From: Flagellimonas sp. CMM7
GTDB lineage: Bacteria > Bacteroidota > Bacteroidia > Flavobacteriales > Flavobacteriaceae
Assembly: GCF_021390195.1 (NCBI RefSeq)
Contig: NZ_CP090003.1
Span: 3,431,501 to 3,495,500, forward strand
Direction of reading: 5' to 3'
Length of the DNA stretch: 64,000 bases
Part shown: positions 35,486 to 44,727 of the stretch, piece after piece
Numbering within the stretch: the first letter of the stretch is position 1
Layout: the number at the start of each line of letters is the position of its first letter
Made by a program: the position numbers and the translations under genes
The notes under the pieces: model-generated
The model's input: the letters and a program-made list of their open reading frames with translations, nothing else
Database searches by the model: none
Told to the model about the DNA's origin: nothing

Positions 35486-36901
35486 CTAGAACTGAAAATA
35501 AATGAATTGTTCTCCACTGCCTTGCGCAATACAGATTAGGAAAAACATTGCTGCCCAACACACTCCCAACAGCCAAGGTGGTGTTTTTTGGGCTACCTCT
35601 TTCATGTTGGTATTTCGCATTAACCAGTGACATATGAATAGTACCATTGCTATAGTGAATACTTTTAAAATATCAAAGGTCCCCAATATCTTGACTCCTT
35701 CATCATTCATAAAAAGCATAGAGGTAATCATATTTTTAGCCGTTAAAAATTCCCTCGCTCTAAAAAACACCCAGGTAAAATTGACCAAGGTATAGGTCAA
35801 TAAGGCGAATAGGATTCCACTCCAAGCATTTATTTTAATGATAAATACCTTTTTAAGAAGTCGTTCCATAATGAGATAGGTGCCATGCAGCGCTCCCCAA
35901 ATTACAAAGGTCCATGCAGCTCCATGCCAAAGCCCTCCCAACAACATTGTCAACATTAGCGCAACGTACATTCTTGTTAAGCCAAAGCGGTTACCGCCGA
36001 GAGGAATATAGAGATAATCACGCAACCAAGAGGAGAGCGAAATATGCCAACGTTTCCATAGGTCTCTAAACCCGACAGAAGCATAGGGGTACATAAAATT
36101 ATCTGGAAGAATGATGCCGAGCATTAGAGCAATACCAATAGCACAAGTGGAATAGCCAGCAAAATCAAAGAAAATTTGCCCAGAAAAGGCAAGGGTTCCA
36201 GTCCAAGCATCCCAGAAGTTTAGAATTTGTTTTGAACCAAAAACGGTATCCGATGTGCTGGATAATAAGGTGTCTGCCAAAACCACTTTTTGAAATAAAC
36301 CGATAGTGAGCAGAAATAGCCCCCAAATAAACTGCTTGGCCGTTGCCTTTTTGGCTTCATAAAACTGACTGATTAAATCTTTTGCCCTAACAATTGGTCC
36401 GGCCACCAGTTGCGGAAAGAAAGTTACATACAATGCAAAGTCCAAAAATGTCTTGGCGGGTTCTATCCTACGTTTGTATATGTCTATGGTGTAAGACATG
36501 GTTTGAAAAGTATAAAATGAAATCCCCATGGGTAGGATAATATCCATAGGTTGGGCTTTAAAATCCCAGCCAATAGTATTTGAAAGAATGACAAAGTTCT
36601 CTAACAGGAAATCACCGTATTTAAAAAATGCTAAAAATCCTAAATTGACCACCATACTCAATAACAACCACAGTTTTCTAATATTTGGCCGTTCTTCTTT
36701 GGCCAATTTATTTCCAGCTGTCCAGTCAACCATGGTTGAAATCCACAAGAGCAAAATCAAAGGTGGATTCCATAAACCATAAAAGATGTAGCTCGCCAAC
36801 AAAAGCATTAATTTCTTTTGGGTCCAGTTTAATAAGGGAACATAATATAAAGCCAGTACTATGGTCAAAAAGACGACAAATCCTAGTGAGTTAAATAACA
36901 T
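35486..36901 (-). CDS. MBOAT-family O-acyltransferase (AlgI/DltB-like)
   Basis: A 471-residue polytopic inner-membrane protein. Both conserved MBOAT histidine regions are present: H286 in LWKRWHISLSSWLRDY and H326 in LGGLWHGAAW. The segments MGISFYTFQTMSYTID and FFPQLVAGPI are also typical. MBOAT proteins of the AlgI type pass acyl groups across the membrane for acetylation of exported polysaccharide. The gene is third in a compact operon after two SGNH-like membrane-anchored paralogues (2-3 bp gaps), which probably complete the acyl transfer in the periplasm. The acceptor polymer is not shown by the window. Confidence 0.93.
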   Translation of the reverse strand: MLFNSLGFVVFLTIVLALYYVPLLNWTQKKLMLLLASYIFYGLWNPPLILLLWISTMVDWTAGNKLAKEERPNIRKLWLLLSMVVNLGFLAFFKYGDFLLENFVILSNTIGWDFKAQPMDIILPMGISFYTFQTMSYTIDIYKRRIEPAKTFLDFALYVTFFPQLVAGPIVRAKDLISQFYEAKKATAKQFIWGLFLLTIGLFQKVVLADTLLSSTSDTVFGSKQILNFWDAWTGTLAFSGQIFFDFAGYSTCAIGIALMLGIILPDNFMYPYASVGFRDLWKRWHISLSSWLRDYLYIPLGGNRFGLTRMYVALMLTMLLGGLWHGAAWTFVIWGALHGTYLIMERLLKKVFIIKINAWSGILFALLTYTLVNFTWVFFRAREFLTAKNMITSMLFMNDEGVKILGTFDILKVFTIAMVLFICHWLMRNTNMKEVAQKTPPWLLGVCWAAMFFLICIAQGSGEQFIYFQF

Positions 36902-36903
36902 GT

Positions 36904-37953
36904 TTAATTGGTTTTTTGTAAATGGTTATCTTTTAATAGTTTGTTTACTAGGTCTTTAGAATATGTTTTTGCATCTTCAGCATTCATATGTGACCAATCT
37001 GGCAAGGTGTATTTGGACATAAAATCGTAATCTTCAAAATGATAAGCTGGGCAATCCATTTGTTCTACAAATTTGTCCCATACCATAGTTTTGGGCAGTA
37101 TTCTTTTTGTGTGCTTGTTCCAGTTATCTTCAGCCTTATGTCTAACAAGGATTATTTTACCTCCTCTTGACTTGAATTTTTTTGCTGCTACCTCATATTT
37201 TTTAAGAATTGGAGGGATCACGTCTTTAATAATCTCATAATCTGGAATATGGGGTAAGAAGGAATTCCAAGCATTTTGTACTTTTTTGGCAAACTCAGGA
37301 TTGCTGACCATTGAAGAGAACATAATTAAATTTCTATCTTCATCATTGTACCCAAAATTCAGGAATTTAGGAGCAGGTGGAACCCTTTCACCTATCGATA
37401 TGGTATTCACCAGCGCTTTTAAATCCAGATCATTATAGAACTTCAACTCTGATGATGTCAACATCACCAGATGACGCTCTAAAGGTTTTGAAACCCAAAA
37501 GCCCAATTTTTGGGCATAGGTTTGATCATAATAGTGATCAATCCACATTTTGGCTTCTAAATTTCTTTGCTCCACTCCAGGTGAGAAACACAAAAGAGGG
37601 GTAATCCCTAGAATAAGAGTTCCGTTGAAATCGGTATTTTCAACAATATCTTCAAAAAAGACCAGTGGAGGTTTACCATTTGTGGAGAGATTTATTGGTT
37701 TAATGCCTTGGGTTTCTTCCCAGACATGGGTGTTAAAATCAAATCCTGTTCTGGAAGAACCGATTATAACAATATCTTTCTCAGTAGCAGATTCTACTTT
37801 TGCCCTATGTTCTGCCCATAAATATCTGTCGTCTTCCAAGTTTGCCCTGTAATAATCTGGTTTGGAACGCCAATACATTTCCCACGCAACTAGCCCCATC
37901 AAACCAAGTAAAACTGCTACCAAAAATGATTGCTTTAGATTCATGTTTGTCAT
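36904..37953 (-). CDS. Membrane-anchored SGNH-like protein, MBOAT partner (copy 2)
   Basis: A 349-residue protein with an N-terminal membrane anchor (residues 8-26) and a periplasmic domain. Block I of SGNH hydrolases is visible as VIIGSSRTGFDF (GSS at 65-67), and the C-terminal Asp-x-x-His as LPDWSHMNAEDAK. It is related to AlgX/DltD-like acetylation partners. The gene is 2 bp upstream of the MBOAT gene, so the protein likely takes the acyl group delivered by MBOAT. It is a diverged tandem copy of the gene at 37957. The start could also be Met4 at 37944. Confidence 0.75.
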   Translation of the reverse strand: MTNMNLKQSFLVAVLLGLMGLVAWEMYWRSKPDYYRANLEDDRYLWAEHRAKVESATEKDIVIIGSSRTGFDFNTHVWEETQGIKPINLSTNGKPPLVFFEDIVENTDFNGTLILGITPLLCFSPGVEQRNLEAKMWIDHYYDQTYAQKLGFWVSKPLERHLVMLTSSELKFYNDLDLKALVNTISIGERVPPAPKFLNFGYNDEDRNLIMFSSMVSNPEFAKKVQNAWNSFLPHIPDYEIIKDVIPPILKKYEVAAKKFKSRGGKIILVRHKAEDNWNKHTKRILPKTMVWDKFVEQMDCPAYHFEDYDFMSKYTLPDWSHMNAEDAKTYSKDLVNKLLKDNHLQKTN

Positions 37954-37956
37954 TTT

Positions 37957-38973
37957 TTATTTAAATATACTGTCAGATTTCATGACTTTTATGAGCTCTA
38001 AGGTAAAATAATCGGCATCTTTTGCGGATAGATGAGACCATTCGGGTAGGTGAAATCCTTGAAATTGAGGGTAGTCTTCAAAGTGATAGGCTTTAGCATT
38101 TGCTTTTTCAACCAATTCGTCCCAAAATTCGTTTCTTGGTGTAATCTTATTTTCAAAGTCCCTTAGGTAGCCAATTGATGGACAGCGCAACAGGATTACA
38201 CTACCGCCTTTTTCTTTAAATTTTTTTAAATCTTCAAGAAAAAAAGTAATAGTTGATTCTTTATCTGGAGGTGGTCCTTCACCCGACATAAAAAACTGCC
38301 ACACTTTTCTTACGGTATTTGCAAAAGCTGTGTCAGTTTCCATGCGTTTTTTCATCCTTACATTTCTATCAAGGCGTATATTTTCAAAAGAGTGAAATGG
38401 AGGCATTGGATCAAAAACTCGGTTGCCAATATTCACCTTGCCCAACAGTTCTTTTAGATTGATGCCATCAGCGCCTTCAACTTCACTTATAAAGGCTAGA
38501 GAACTTTGAAGAGGAATTGATAGTTTGTGATTTATACGTTGCGCATAGGTCCTGTTATGAAAGTAATCTACCCTAGCTTGGGGCCAAGCCCAAGGTGGGG
38601 CCTCAGGGTAAGTGGTTGAAAAAAACAATCCGGGAGTTACGCCTAATACAATTGTACCATTGAAAGGAGAGGTGTTAACAATATCATGGAAAAACGGCAA
38701 AGGAGAACAGCCTCCGGATGATAATTGTATCGGCTTTTTTCCAACCATTTTTTTCCATACATCCAATTGGATATCAAAGTGCACCCTAGAAGAGCCGATA
38801 AGAACAACATCTTCTTTGGACAGATTGTCAACTTTAGAGCGTTCTTGTGCCCAAAGGGCATCATTATCATCAATGGACTCAGAGAATCCTTGTGACCGCC
38901 AATACAATTCCCATACAGATATGCTGATTACTGTAAGAATTATGGCAATGACCAGTGATTTTTTTAAATGCAT
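37957..38973 (-). CDS. Membrane-anchored SGNH-like protein, MBOAT partner (copy 1)
   Basis: A 338-residue paralogue of the next gene, with the same plan: membrane anchor (residues 6-22, SLVIAIILTVISISVW), then DVVLIGSSRVHFDI and FNGTIVLGVTPGLFF. At the C-terminus the motif is LPEWSHLSAKDA, so the presumed catalytic Asp of the Asp-x-x-His pair is Glu here, while copy 2 keeps Asp. The two may have different activities or one may be structural. It is the first gene of the operon with copy 2 and MBOAT, 3 bp from the next. Confidence 0.72.
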   Translation of the reverse strand: MHLKKSLVIAIILTVISISVWELYWRSQGFSESIDDNDALWAQERSKVDNLSKEDVVLIGSSRVHFDIQLDVWKKMVGKKPIQLSSGGCSPLPFFHDIVNTSPFNGTIVLGVTPGLFFSTTYPEAPPWAWPQARVDYFHNRTYAQRINHKLSIPLQSSLAFISEVEGADGINLKELLGKVNIGNRVFDPMPPFHSFENIRLDRNVRMKKRMETDTAFANTVRKVWQFFMSGEGPPPDKESTITFFLEDLKKFKEKGGSVILLRCPSIGYLRDFENKITPRNEFWDELVEKANAKAYHFEDYPQFQGFHLPEWSHLSAKDADYFTLELIKVMKSDSIFK

Positions 38974-39063
38974 TGTATAGAATATGGAGATAAGGTCAAG
39001 ATGATTAATCTCAACCTTATAAAGTATTGATTTTTGAGAAATATTAAGCTTTGGGTTTGTTTT

Positions 39064-39567
39064 TCATTCTTCCTGAGTCAATTTAAAACCTTGTGACTCC
39101 ATTATGTTTAGCATATCATAATAATAGAATATCCTAGTTATTTTTCCATTCACTACCTGACTCGCAGTATGATAAGGAACAGGGATTTCAATACTACTCT
39201 CTTTATTGGTGATTGTATTTAAGCCCCATGCCAGCACCCATTCTCCTTCATTCCAATTGTTTGTCACCTTAACAGGTAAATAAAGGTCTCGACTTATAGA
39301 GTGTTTATAGTTGGAAATACTCTCTGTATAATAGTCGCCATGTTGCTTAAGGTTAAGCGAATCCTGCCCGCCACCTAAACCATATATCATGACATTTTCT
39401 GCCAATTTTGAGTTCATCGCATTTACATCGGCATTTTGCAATGCCTTTACATAATCTTGAATTAATGCTGTGGCACTATCGCCATTTTCAAATTCAATTG
39501 TTACTTGACTCTCTTGTGCTGAAACCAATAGTGGAATCATAAATAATGCTAGAAATACTTTTTTCAT
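39064..39567 (-). CDS. Exported NTF2/SnoaL-like protein
   Basis: A 167-residue protein with a signal peptide (MKKVFLALFMIPLLVSAQ). The mature part follows the NTF2-like plan: IQDYVKALQNADVNAMNSKL helix, then VMIYGLGGGQDSL, the strand KVTNNWNEGEWVLAWGLNTI and GKITRIFYYYDM. The reaction is unknown; such proteins bind small ligands or act as isomerases. It lies upstream of the acylation operon on the same strand with a 90-bp gap, so joint transcription is uncertain. Confidence 0.8.
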   Translation of the reverse strand: MKKVFLALFMIPLLVSAQESQVTIEFENGDSATALIQDYVKALQNADVNAMNSKLAENVMIYGLGGGQDSLNLKQHGDYYTESISNYKHSISRDLYLPVKVTNNWNEGEWVLAWGLNTITNKESSIEIPVPYHTASQVVNGKITRIFYYYDMLNIMESQGFKLTQEE

Positions 39568-39885
39568 AATGTTTGAGATTTATTGGTAGATATTAAGTTG
39601 AATGAGCTATTCGTAATGAGCACTGTATAACTTGCCTAATTTCAAACATCATGAGTCAATCTGCACAAATGCAAGTAAGGGTCTACTTAAAAGGGGAACA
39701 AGCTGAGAAGTGAGTGGGGGAGGTAAATAGTGAATATCTCAGTTTTCTAATATAGTAAAAAACTGGTAATGAAATGGTTAAACGCAGGGTTAAATGGAAT
39801 ATGTTAATAAAAACACACCATGTTCAGTTTGTTTTTCTTTCGAGTGCAAACGTATTTTATTTCTTGATGGTACTCTAAGTCATTT
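39568..39885. other. Gene-free interval
   Basis: This 318-bp stretch has no ORF I can support. A 20-residue frame at 39651-39713 has ordinary codon use, but nothing else supports it. No terminator or palindrome stands out. Confidence 0.6.
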
Positions 39886-41052
39886 TTATTGTTGAACTAT
39901 TGCGGGGTATATAAAATCTACTAGCAGTGCTTCTGAATCCTTTTTTAATGTCCAATTATTGTAGTTGCCAGCGGTAATTACAATCATCAAATCATTTTTT
40001 TCGTCTATGTATATTCGTTGGCCGCCATTGCCTACAGCAGCTGGAATTAAATGATTTTGACTTTCATGGATAGTACTGCCCTTAAATATCCAAAATTGAT
40101 ACCCATACCCTACATTGTTGTTTCGCCCAAACCAAATATGTGGCTGTTTAGATTTCTGCACCCAATCTTTGGATAACATCTGTTTTCCATTCCATTGACC
40201 TCCGTTGGCATAGAGCATTCCAAATTTCATTAAATCTCTTGAGGTCAGTCTAAGGCCAGATGCCGCTGCGGGTAGATTAATACTTGGAAAATTGGTCCAC
40301 TCAGAGTTTTTAATGTCCAATGCAGAAAACAAATGTTTTTTTGCAAATTCATGAACGTTCAATCCACTTGTCCTTTCAATTATGGAAGCTAGTAGCTGTG
40401 TAGTACCTCCATTGTATTCCCATACTTCCCCAGGAACATTTATTATTGGTCTACTAAGTACAAATTCTATGGGATCATCGCTAGAAGTCATAAGAATTTC
40501 ACTGTTGGTTGGATCAGTATAGGGTACATTTTCGTTCCACTCCATTCCAGTAGTCATGGTCAGCAAGGTTTCAATAGTAATTTGAGAACGTAAACCTGTA
40601 TCATATTGCTTAAATTCTGGATAAAAGTCAAAAACACTTTGTGTTAAGCTGTCTATTTTTCCTTGTTTTAAAGCGATACCAATACAAGCTGCAACTATAC
40701 TTTTTGAAATGCTTCTTACATCGTGAAGACTATCTTTGTGATGATCTATTACCCCTAGGTCATCTCCCCATAGTTCATCTTTGCCCTTAAAGTAGTTTTC
40801 GTAAACCAGCTTCTTATTTTTGAGGATTAGAACACTATGGATGTTAGGATAAACCCCCGTTTTAATGGAATCTTCCATTTTTTTAATAAAGAGGGAATCA
40901 ATATTGTTCTCGTAAAAACTACCTATGGGAAACTCAGTTTTAACCTCTGGGGGAGCTTGAGCTACTTTTGTTTTTTTGTTATCAATACATCCTGTAAAGA
41001 ATATGATTGCTGACAATTGTAGCATGCAGAATGCGGTTTTGGTTAGTTGCAT
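39886..41052 (-). CDS. Serine hydrolase of the beta-lactamase class C / NylB type, lipoprotein
   Basis: A 388-residue lipoprotein (lipobox FTGC, C22) with a class C beta-lactamase fold. The nucleophile motif is S114-IS-K117 (DVRSISKSIVAA), the tyrosine motif region is WEYNGGTTQLLA, and IYIDEKNDLMIVITAG supplies the late strand. The TQLLA phrase and MTTGMEWNENVPYTDPTNSE are typical of the 6-aminohexanoate-dimer-hydrolase-like branch, whose natural substrates are mostly unknown esters, amides or peptides. It should act in the periplasm or at the surface. It is single. Confidence 0.87.
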   Translation of the reverse strand: MQLTKTAFCMLQLSAIIFFTGCIDNKKTKVAQAPPEVKTEFPIGSFYENNIDSLFIKKMEDSIKTGVYPNIHSVLILKNKKLVYENYFKGKDELWGDDLGVIDHHKDSLHDVRSISKSIVAACIGIALKQGKIDSLTQSVFDFYPEFKQYDTGLRSQITIETLLTMTTGMEWNENVPYTDPTNSEILMTSSDDPIEFVLSRPIINVPGEVWEYNGGTTQLLASIIERTSGLNVHEFAKKHLFSALDIKNSEWTNFPSINLPAAASGLRLTSRDLMKFGMLYANGGQWNGKQMLSKDWVQKSKQPHIWFGRNNNVGYGYQFWIFKGSTIHESQNHLIPAAVGNGGQRIYIDEKNDLMIVITAGNYNNWTLKKDSEALLVDFIYPAIVQQ

Positions 41053-41152
41053 TTGGGTAGTATTTTGTTTATAAACTATCCAAAAGACAATCGGTGATAG
41101 TAAATGTTACAGTTAATACTGGTTTTTTAAAAGCCAACGAACATTGCAGGCA

Positions 41153-41188
41153 CAAAAAAAATCCCAAAGCCTAAAAAAGACTTTGGGA
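41153..41188 (-). terminator. Terminator of the TonB receptor/DUF4249 operon
   Basis: TCCCAAAG (41162-41169) pairs with CTTTGGGA (41181-41188). On the minus strand the stem is followed directly by a run of T residues (complement of 41153-41161), 22 bases after the DUF4249 stop. Confidence 0.85.
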
Positions 41189-41209
41189 CCAACCAACCTA
41201 AAACAAAAA

Positions 41210-42055
41210 CTACTCAAACGTATAACTGCTTTTAACGGTTTCTGTAACCCTAAAATAGCCATATGGAACATTATCGGGATTATCCTCATTTATACAATTT
41301 CCAACCAAAGCCACAGGTGTTGGGCTAAATGGATCTCCAGCTCCTTCAAACTGTTCTATTAAAAGTTGTAGATAGTTGTAATAATCTTCTGAAGCGCTTA
41401 AAAAGACAATATCAACAATATCTCCTGGTTTAAATTCTACAATGTTATCTTCTTCATTTTCTATCTTTTCGTAATAAAAATCAGCCTCGTTCCCATTAAT
41501 GAACTCATCTTTTATGTAAAAAAGCTCAGGTAATAAATCCACACGACCTTGAAAACGCAAAAAATAATAGTTTTCTTCGTCTTCCGGATCTACGAACGAA
41601 ACGTTTACTTCAAGAACTTCATCGTCTTCACCTTGGTCTTTGGATTGTGTAATGGATGAAATATCAGTAACCGGAAGTAAAGTTTCGGTAGCGGTATATC
41701 TTTCGTTCTCATATATAACTTCCAGGGAGTAGGTATTGCCAATAACAGGAATGAACGAAGATGTAGTATATCTACCATTATTCTGATCCTCAAAAACAAA
41801 TTCTGTGTTATCATTGGTGTTTGTTACCCTCACTGTTGCTCCAGTAACTCCATTGTTTTGTTGATTTTCAAAAAATGGGGTAGAAGTACTGAGTAAGATA
41901 GTCTGCTCGTTACCTGTTGTCCCTTTTTCCCAATCGAGAGATGCTTCAATGGTGAGTCTTATAGGGCCTTCTGGAACATCAACATCAACAACATCTGTAC
42001 ATGATGCGCTTATCACTACTAGAAAAATGAATAGGATTTTATGATATAGTTTCAT
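41210..42055 (-). CDS. DUF4249 lipoprotein
   Basis: A 281-residue lipoprotein with lipobox ISASC (C19) and the DUF4249 plan: VDVPEGPIRLTIEASLDW, NNGVTGATVRVTN, GNTYSLEVIYENERYTATETLLP and a late NPDNVPYGYFRV. DUF4249 proteins accompany a TonB-dependent receptor in many Bacteroidota and probably bind its ligand or cap it at the surface, much as SusD does. The gene begins 4 bases after the receptor gene, supporting this partnership. Confidence 0.9.
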   Translation of the reverse strand: MKLYHKILFIFLVVISASCTDVVDVDVPEGPIRLTIEASLDWEKGTTGNEQTILLSTSTPFFENQQNNGVTGATVRVTNTNDNTEFVFEDQNNGRYTTSSFIPVIGNTYSLEVIYENERYTATETLLPVTDISSITQSKDQGEDDEVLEVNVSFVDPEDEENYYFLRFQGRVDLLPELFYIKDEFINGNEADFYYEKIENEEDNIVEFKPGDIVDIVFLSASEDYYNYLQLLIEQFEGAGDPFSPTPVALVGNCINEDNPDNVPYGYFRVTETVKSSYTFE

Positions 42056-42059
42056 CGTT

Positions 42060-44459
42060 TTAAAATTTAAAATTATAAGTTACTGAAGGAACAATTCCAA
42101 AAATGGCAGTACGCGTGGCCTCATTGGCCCCTGTTTCAAAGTTTTGGCCAAATGAGATTGAGGCAGCATTCTTTCTATTCAAAACATTATAGATTCCAAA
42201 TACCCATTCGCCTTTCCACTTTTTGTCTGGTCTTCTATTGGGTTTGTAAGTTGCGGAAACATCTAAACGATAATAAGCAGGAAGTCTATCAGCATTACGT
42301 TCAGAATAACTAGCAATGGATATGCCTTCATACTGATATTGTCCGTTAGGGTAGGTCACAGGTCTACCAGTTTGGAAAATGGCATTTGTTCCAAAACTCC
42401 ATTTATCATTTAATTGATATGCTCCAGTTACGGAGATATCATGAGTTCTGTCAAAAGGAGTGTTGTACCAATCTCCATTATTGATTCCTGGCCCTCCAGC
42501 ATTTCCTCCAAATGTTCTTTGTTCAGATTTAGAAAGCGTATAAGAAATCCAACCGGTAAAAGGGCCTTCATTTTTACGTAGTAATATTTCTAGACCGTAT
42601 GCTCTGGACTCACCATTTAAGATTTCAGTTTCAATGGTATTGTTTCCAATTAAATCTGAACCATCTATATAATCAATACGATTGTCTACAGTTTTATAGT
42701 ATACTTCTGTTTCTAAGGAATACATTTTATCCTTAAAGTTTCTAAAGTAGCCAAGCGCATATTGGTCGGACAGCTGAGGTTTTATGTATTTTCCACTGGG
42801 TGTCCAAACATCGAGCGGAGTAACAGAAGATGTATTTGACAAAAGATGAATGTATTGTGCAGCTCTTGAGTATCCTAATTTAACGGAGGAATAATCATTG
42901 AGTTGATACGCCAAAGCCAATCTTGGTTCAAAATTGCTAAATTTTTTGATGCTCTCACTTTTCTTGAAAGTAGTCTCGCCAATAGGATCTGTTCTCTGGT
43001 AAAACTGTAAGGTATTGTTATAAACCAGAGGTTGGTCATTGGCATATTCAGATAAGGGCTGACCTCCCATTCTGTTAAAATGACTGAACCTAATTCCGTA
43101 TTGAGCCGTAAGCCTATCTGTAAGTTTATGTTCTGCATTAATGTATGCAGCACTTTCAAGTGCTCTTTTTTTGTCTAACTGTAGTTCATTAATGGCAGAA
43201 TCTGGCCCAGTGGGTTTTATTTGCCCAGGATCAAACTCATACTTTATAGTACTGATTCCAAAATCCAATTTAAAGGCATCACTGAAATAATATTTTAAAT
43301 CGTATTTGGCATTGTAGTTCTTGATGGATGAAATCCAATCAAAATCAAAGTCATCAATTCCCAATTCATAATCATACTTACTATAAATTAAAGAGAGGTT
43401 GGAAAATAATCTATCATTGAAAATATGATTCCACCTTAAGTTACCCGAAGCATTTCCATAACTGCTGCTAAAAGACCCATCAAAGTCAAAAACATCACGC
43501 CCAAAATATCCGGAAAGATATAACTTATTGTTTTTGTTAAGGCTGTAGTTGGTTTTAAGGTTAAGGTCGTAAAAACTAACACTGTTTTTTTCACCTGCCA
43601 GTTTTAAAAGCAAATGTGCGTAAGACCCTCTGCCTGCAACTAAGAATGAACCTTTGTTATTGAACATTGGGCCTTCAGCAGCCAGCCTGCTGGATATTAC
43701 ACCAACACCACCGGTTAATGCAAAGTTTTTACTGTTACCGTCTTTTTGCCTCACGTCCAATACAGACGAAACACGACCTCCAAACTTAGCTGGGATGCCT
43801 CCTTTGTAGAGTTTTAGGTCCTTTACCGCATCCGCATTAAAAACAGAAAAGAAACCCAGCATGTGTGATGTGTTGTATATAATGGCTTCATCGAGTAAAA
43901 CAAGGTTTTGATCTACGGCACCACCTCGCACATGAAAGCCACTTGATCCTTCACCATTGTTGGTGACCCCGGGTAATATTTGCAGGGACTTTATAACATC
44001 TACCTCTCCCAAAACAACGGGCATCTGCTTAACCGTTTTTATGTTCAATTTAGAAACGCTCATTTCGGGCTTTCTTAAAATTGCACGTTCCGGTTCTTCT
44101 GCTGTAACTTCTACTTCATCAAGTTGTGTTGAAGATTCCTGTACTTCAATATCAATTTTTTGATTTTTGTCCAAAACAACTTCCATTGTTATTTCCTGGT
44201 ATCCCATATGCGAAAAGACCAAAGTATAAGAACCCTTTGGGGCACTTATGGAGTAAAACCCATATTCATTGGTTATGGCACCAATGGTAGTTCCCTTAAG
44301 GAATATGGAGGTTCCAAAAAGGGTTTCCCCGTTCATTTTGTCCGTTACGTTTCCGCTAATGGTAAAATTACTTTGTGCATGACTCAAGGTAGAGCCCAAT
44401 AAAAGACACAAACCGATCAATAACCGGATTGGCCTGTACCTTTGCTTTTTTTTCTTCAT
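42060..44459 (-). CDS. TonB-dependent receptor paired with DUF4249
   Basis: A 799-residue outer-membrane receptor. A signal peptide ends near LSHAQ, followed by a CarboxypepD_reg-like domain (residues 32-115, ISGNVTDKMNGETLFGTSIF), the plug (about 135-235: PVVLGEVDVIKSLQILPGVT, SGFHVRGGAVDQNLVLLDEA) and a barrel ending AIFGIVPSVTYNFKF. It is the first gene of a two-gene operon with a DUF4249 lipoprotein. Ligand unknown; systems of this kind are widespread in the phylum and few have been assigned. Confidence 0.93.
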   Translation of the reverse strand: MKKKKQRYRPIRLLIGLCLLLGSTLSHAQSNFTISGNVTDKMNGETLFGTSIFLKGTTIGAITNEYGFYSISAPKGSYTLVFSHMGYQEITMEVVLDKNQKIDIEVQESSTQLDEVEVTAEEPERAILRKPEMSVSKLNIKTVKQMPVVLGEVDVIKSLQILPGVTNNGEGSSGFHVRGGAVDQNLVLLDEAIIYNTSHMLGFFSVFNADAVKDLKLYKGGIPAKFGGRVSSVLDVRQKDGNSKNFALTGGVGVISSRLAAEGPMFNNKGSFLVAGRGSYAHLLLKLAGEKNSVSFYDLNLKTNYSLNKNNKLYLSGYFGRDVFDFDGSFSSSYGNASGNLRWNHIFNDRLFSNLSLIYSKYDYELGIDDFDFDWISSIKNYNAKYDLKYYFSDAFKLDFGISTIKYEFDPGQIKPTGPDSAINELQLDKKRALESAAYINAEHKLTDRLTAQYGIRFSHFNRMGGQPLSEYANDQPLVYNNTLQFYQRTDPIGETTFKKSESIKKFSNFEPRLALAYQLNDYSSVKLGYSRAAQYIHLLSNTSSVTPLDVWTPSGKYIKPQLSDQYALGYFRNFKDKMYSLETEVYYKTVDNRIDYIDGSDLIGNNTIETEILNGESRAYGLEILLRKNEGPFTGWISYTLSKSEQRTFGGNAGGPGINNGDWYNTPFDRTHDISVTGAYQLNDKWSFGTNAIFQTGRPVTYPNGQYQYEGISIASYSERNADRLPAYYRLDVSATYKPNRRPDKKWKGEWVFGIYNVLNRKNAASISFGQNFETGANEATRTAIFGIVPSVTYNFKF

Positions 44460-44663
44460 TTGTTTTTGTTTTTTGATTTATGAATTAGCATCAAATCATT
44501 CTATGACTTGTTCCATCTAATGACATTTCAAAAAAGAAAGGGTTGCATCTACGTGAAAAGAAAAATTTGGGAGTTGCTTTTGATACTAAATTCTTGTTGC
44601 AAATATTGCAGGCTAAATAGCATTGGTATTGGAGATTAGGCGTTCATATGAGCTGAAATGTCG

Positions 44664-44691
44664 TTTAGCTAAGAATGGAATGCTAGCTAAA
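44664..44691 (+). promoter_or_regulatory. Inverted repeat upstream of the GHL10-like gene
   Basis: TTTAGCTA (44664-44671) and TAGCTAAA (44684-44691) form a perfect 8-bp inverted repeat with a 12-base spacer, ending 36 bases before the start codon at 44728. It could be an operator or a leader hairpin; a spacer of this size gives a centre-to-centre distance of about two turns. Confidence 0.35.
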
Positions 44692-44727
44692 AAAGATTAA
44701 CTAAATTCAAATCCAATAACACAAAAA

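Noticed and set aside
39651..39713. 20-residue frame MSQSAQMQVRV...
   Set aside because: No promoter, terminator or conservation evidence; small frames of this size occur by chance.
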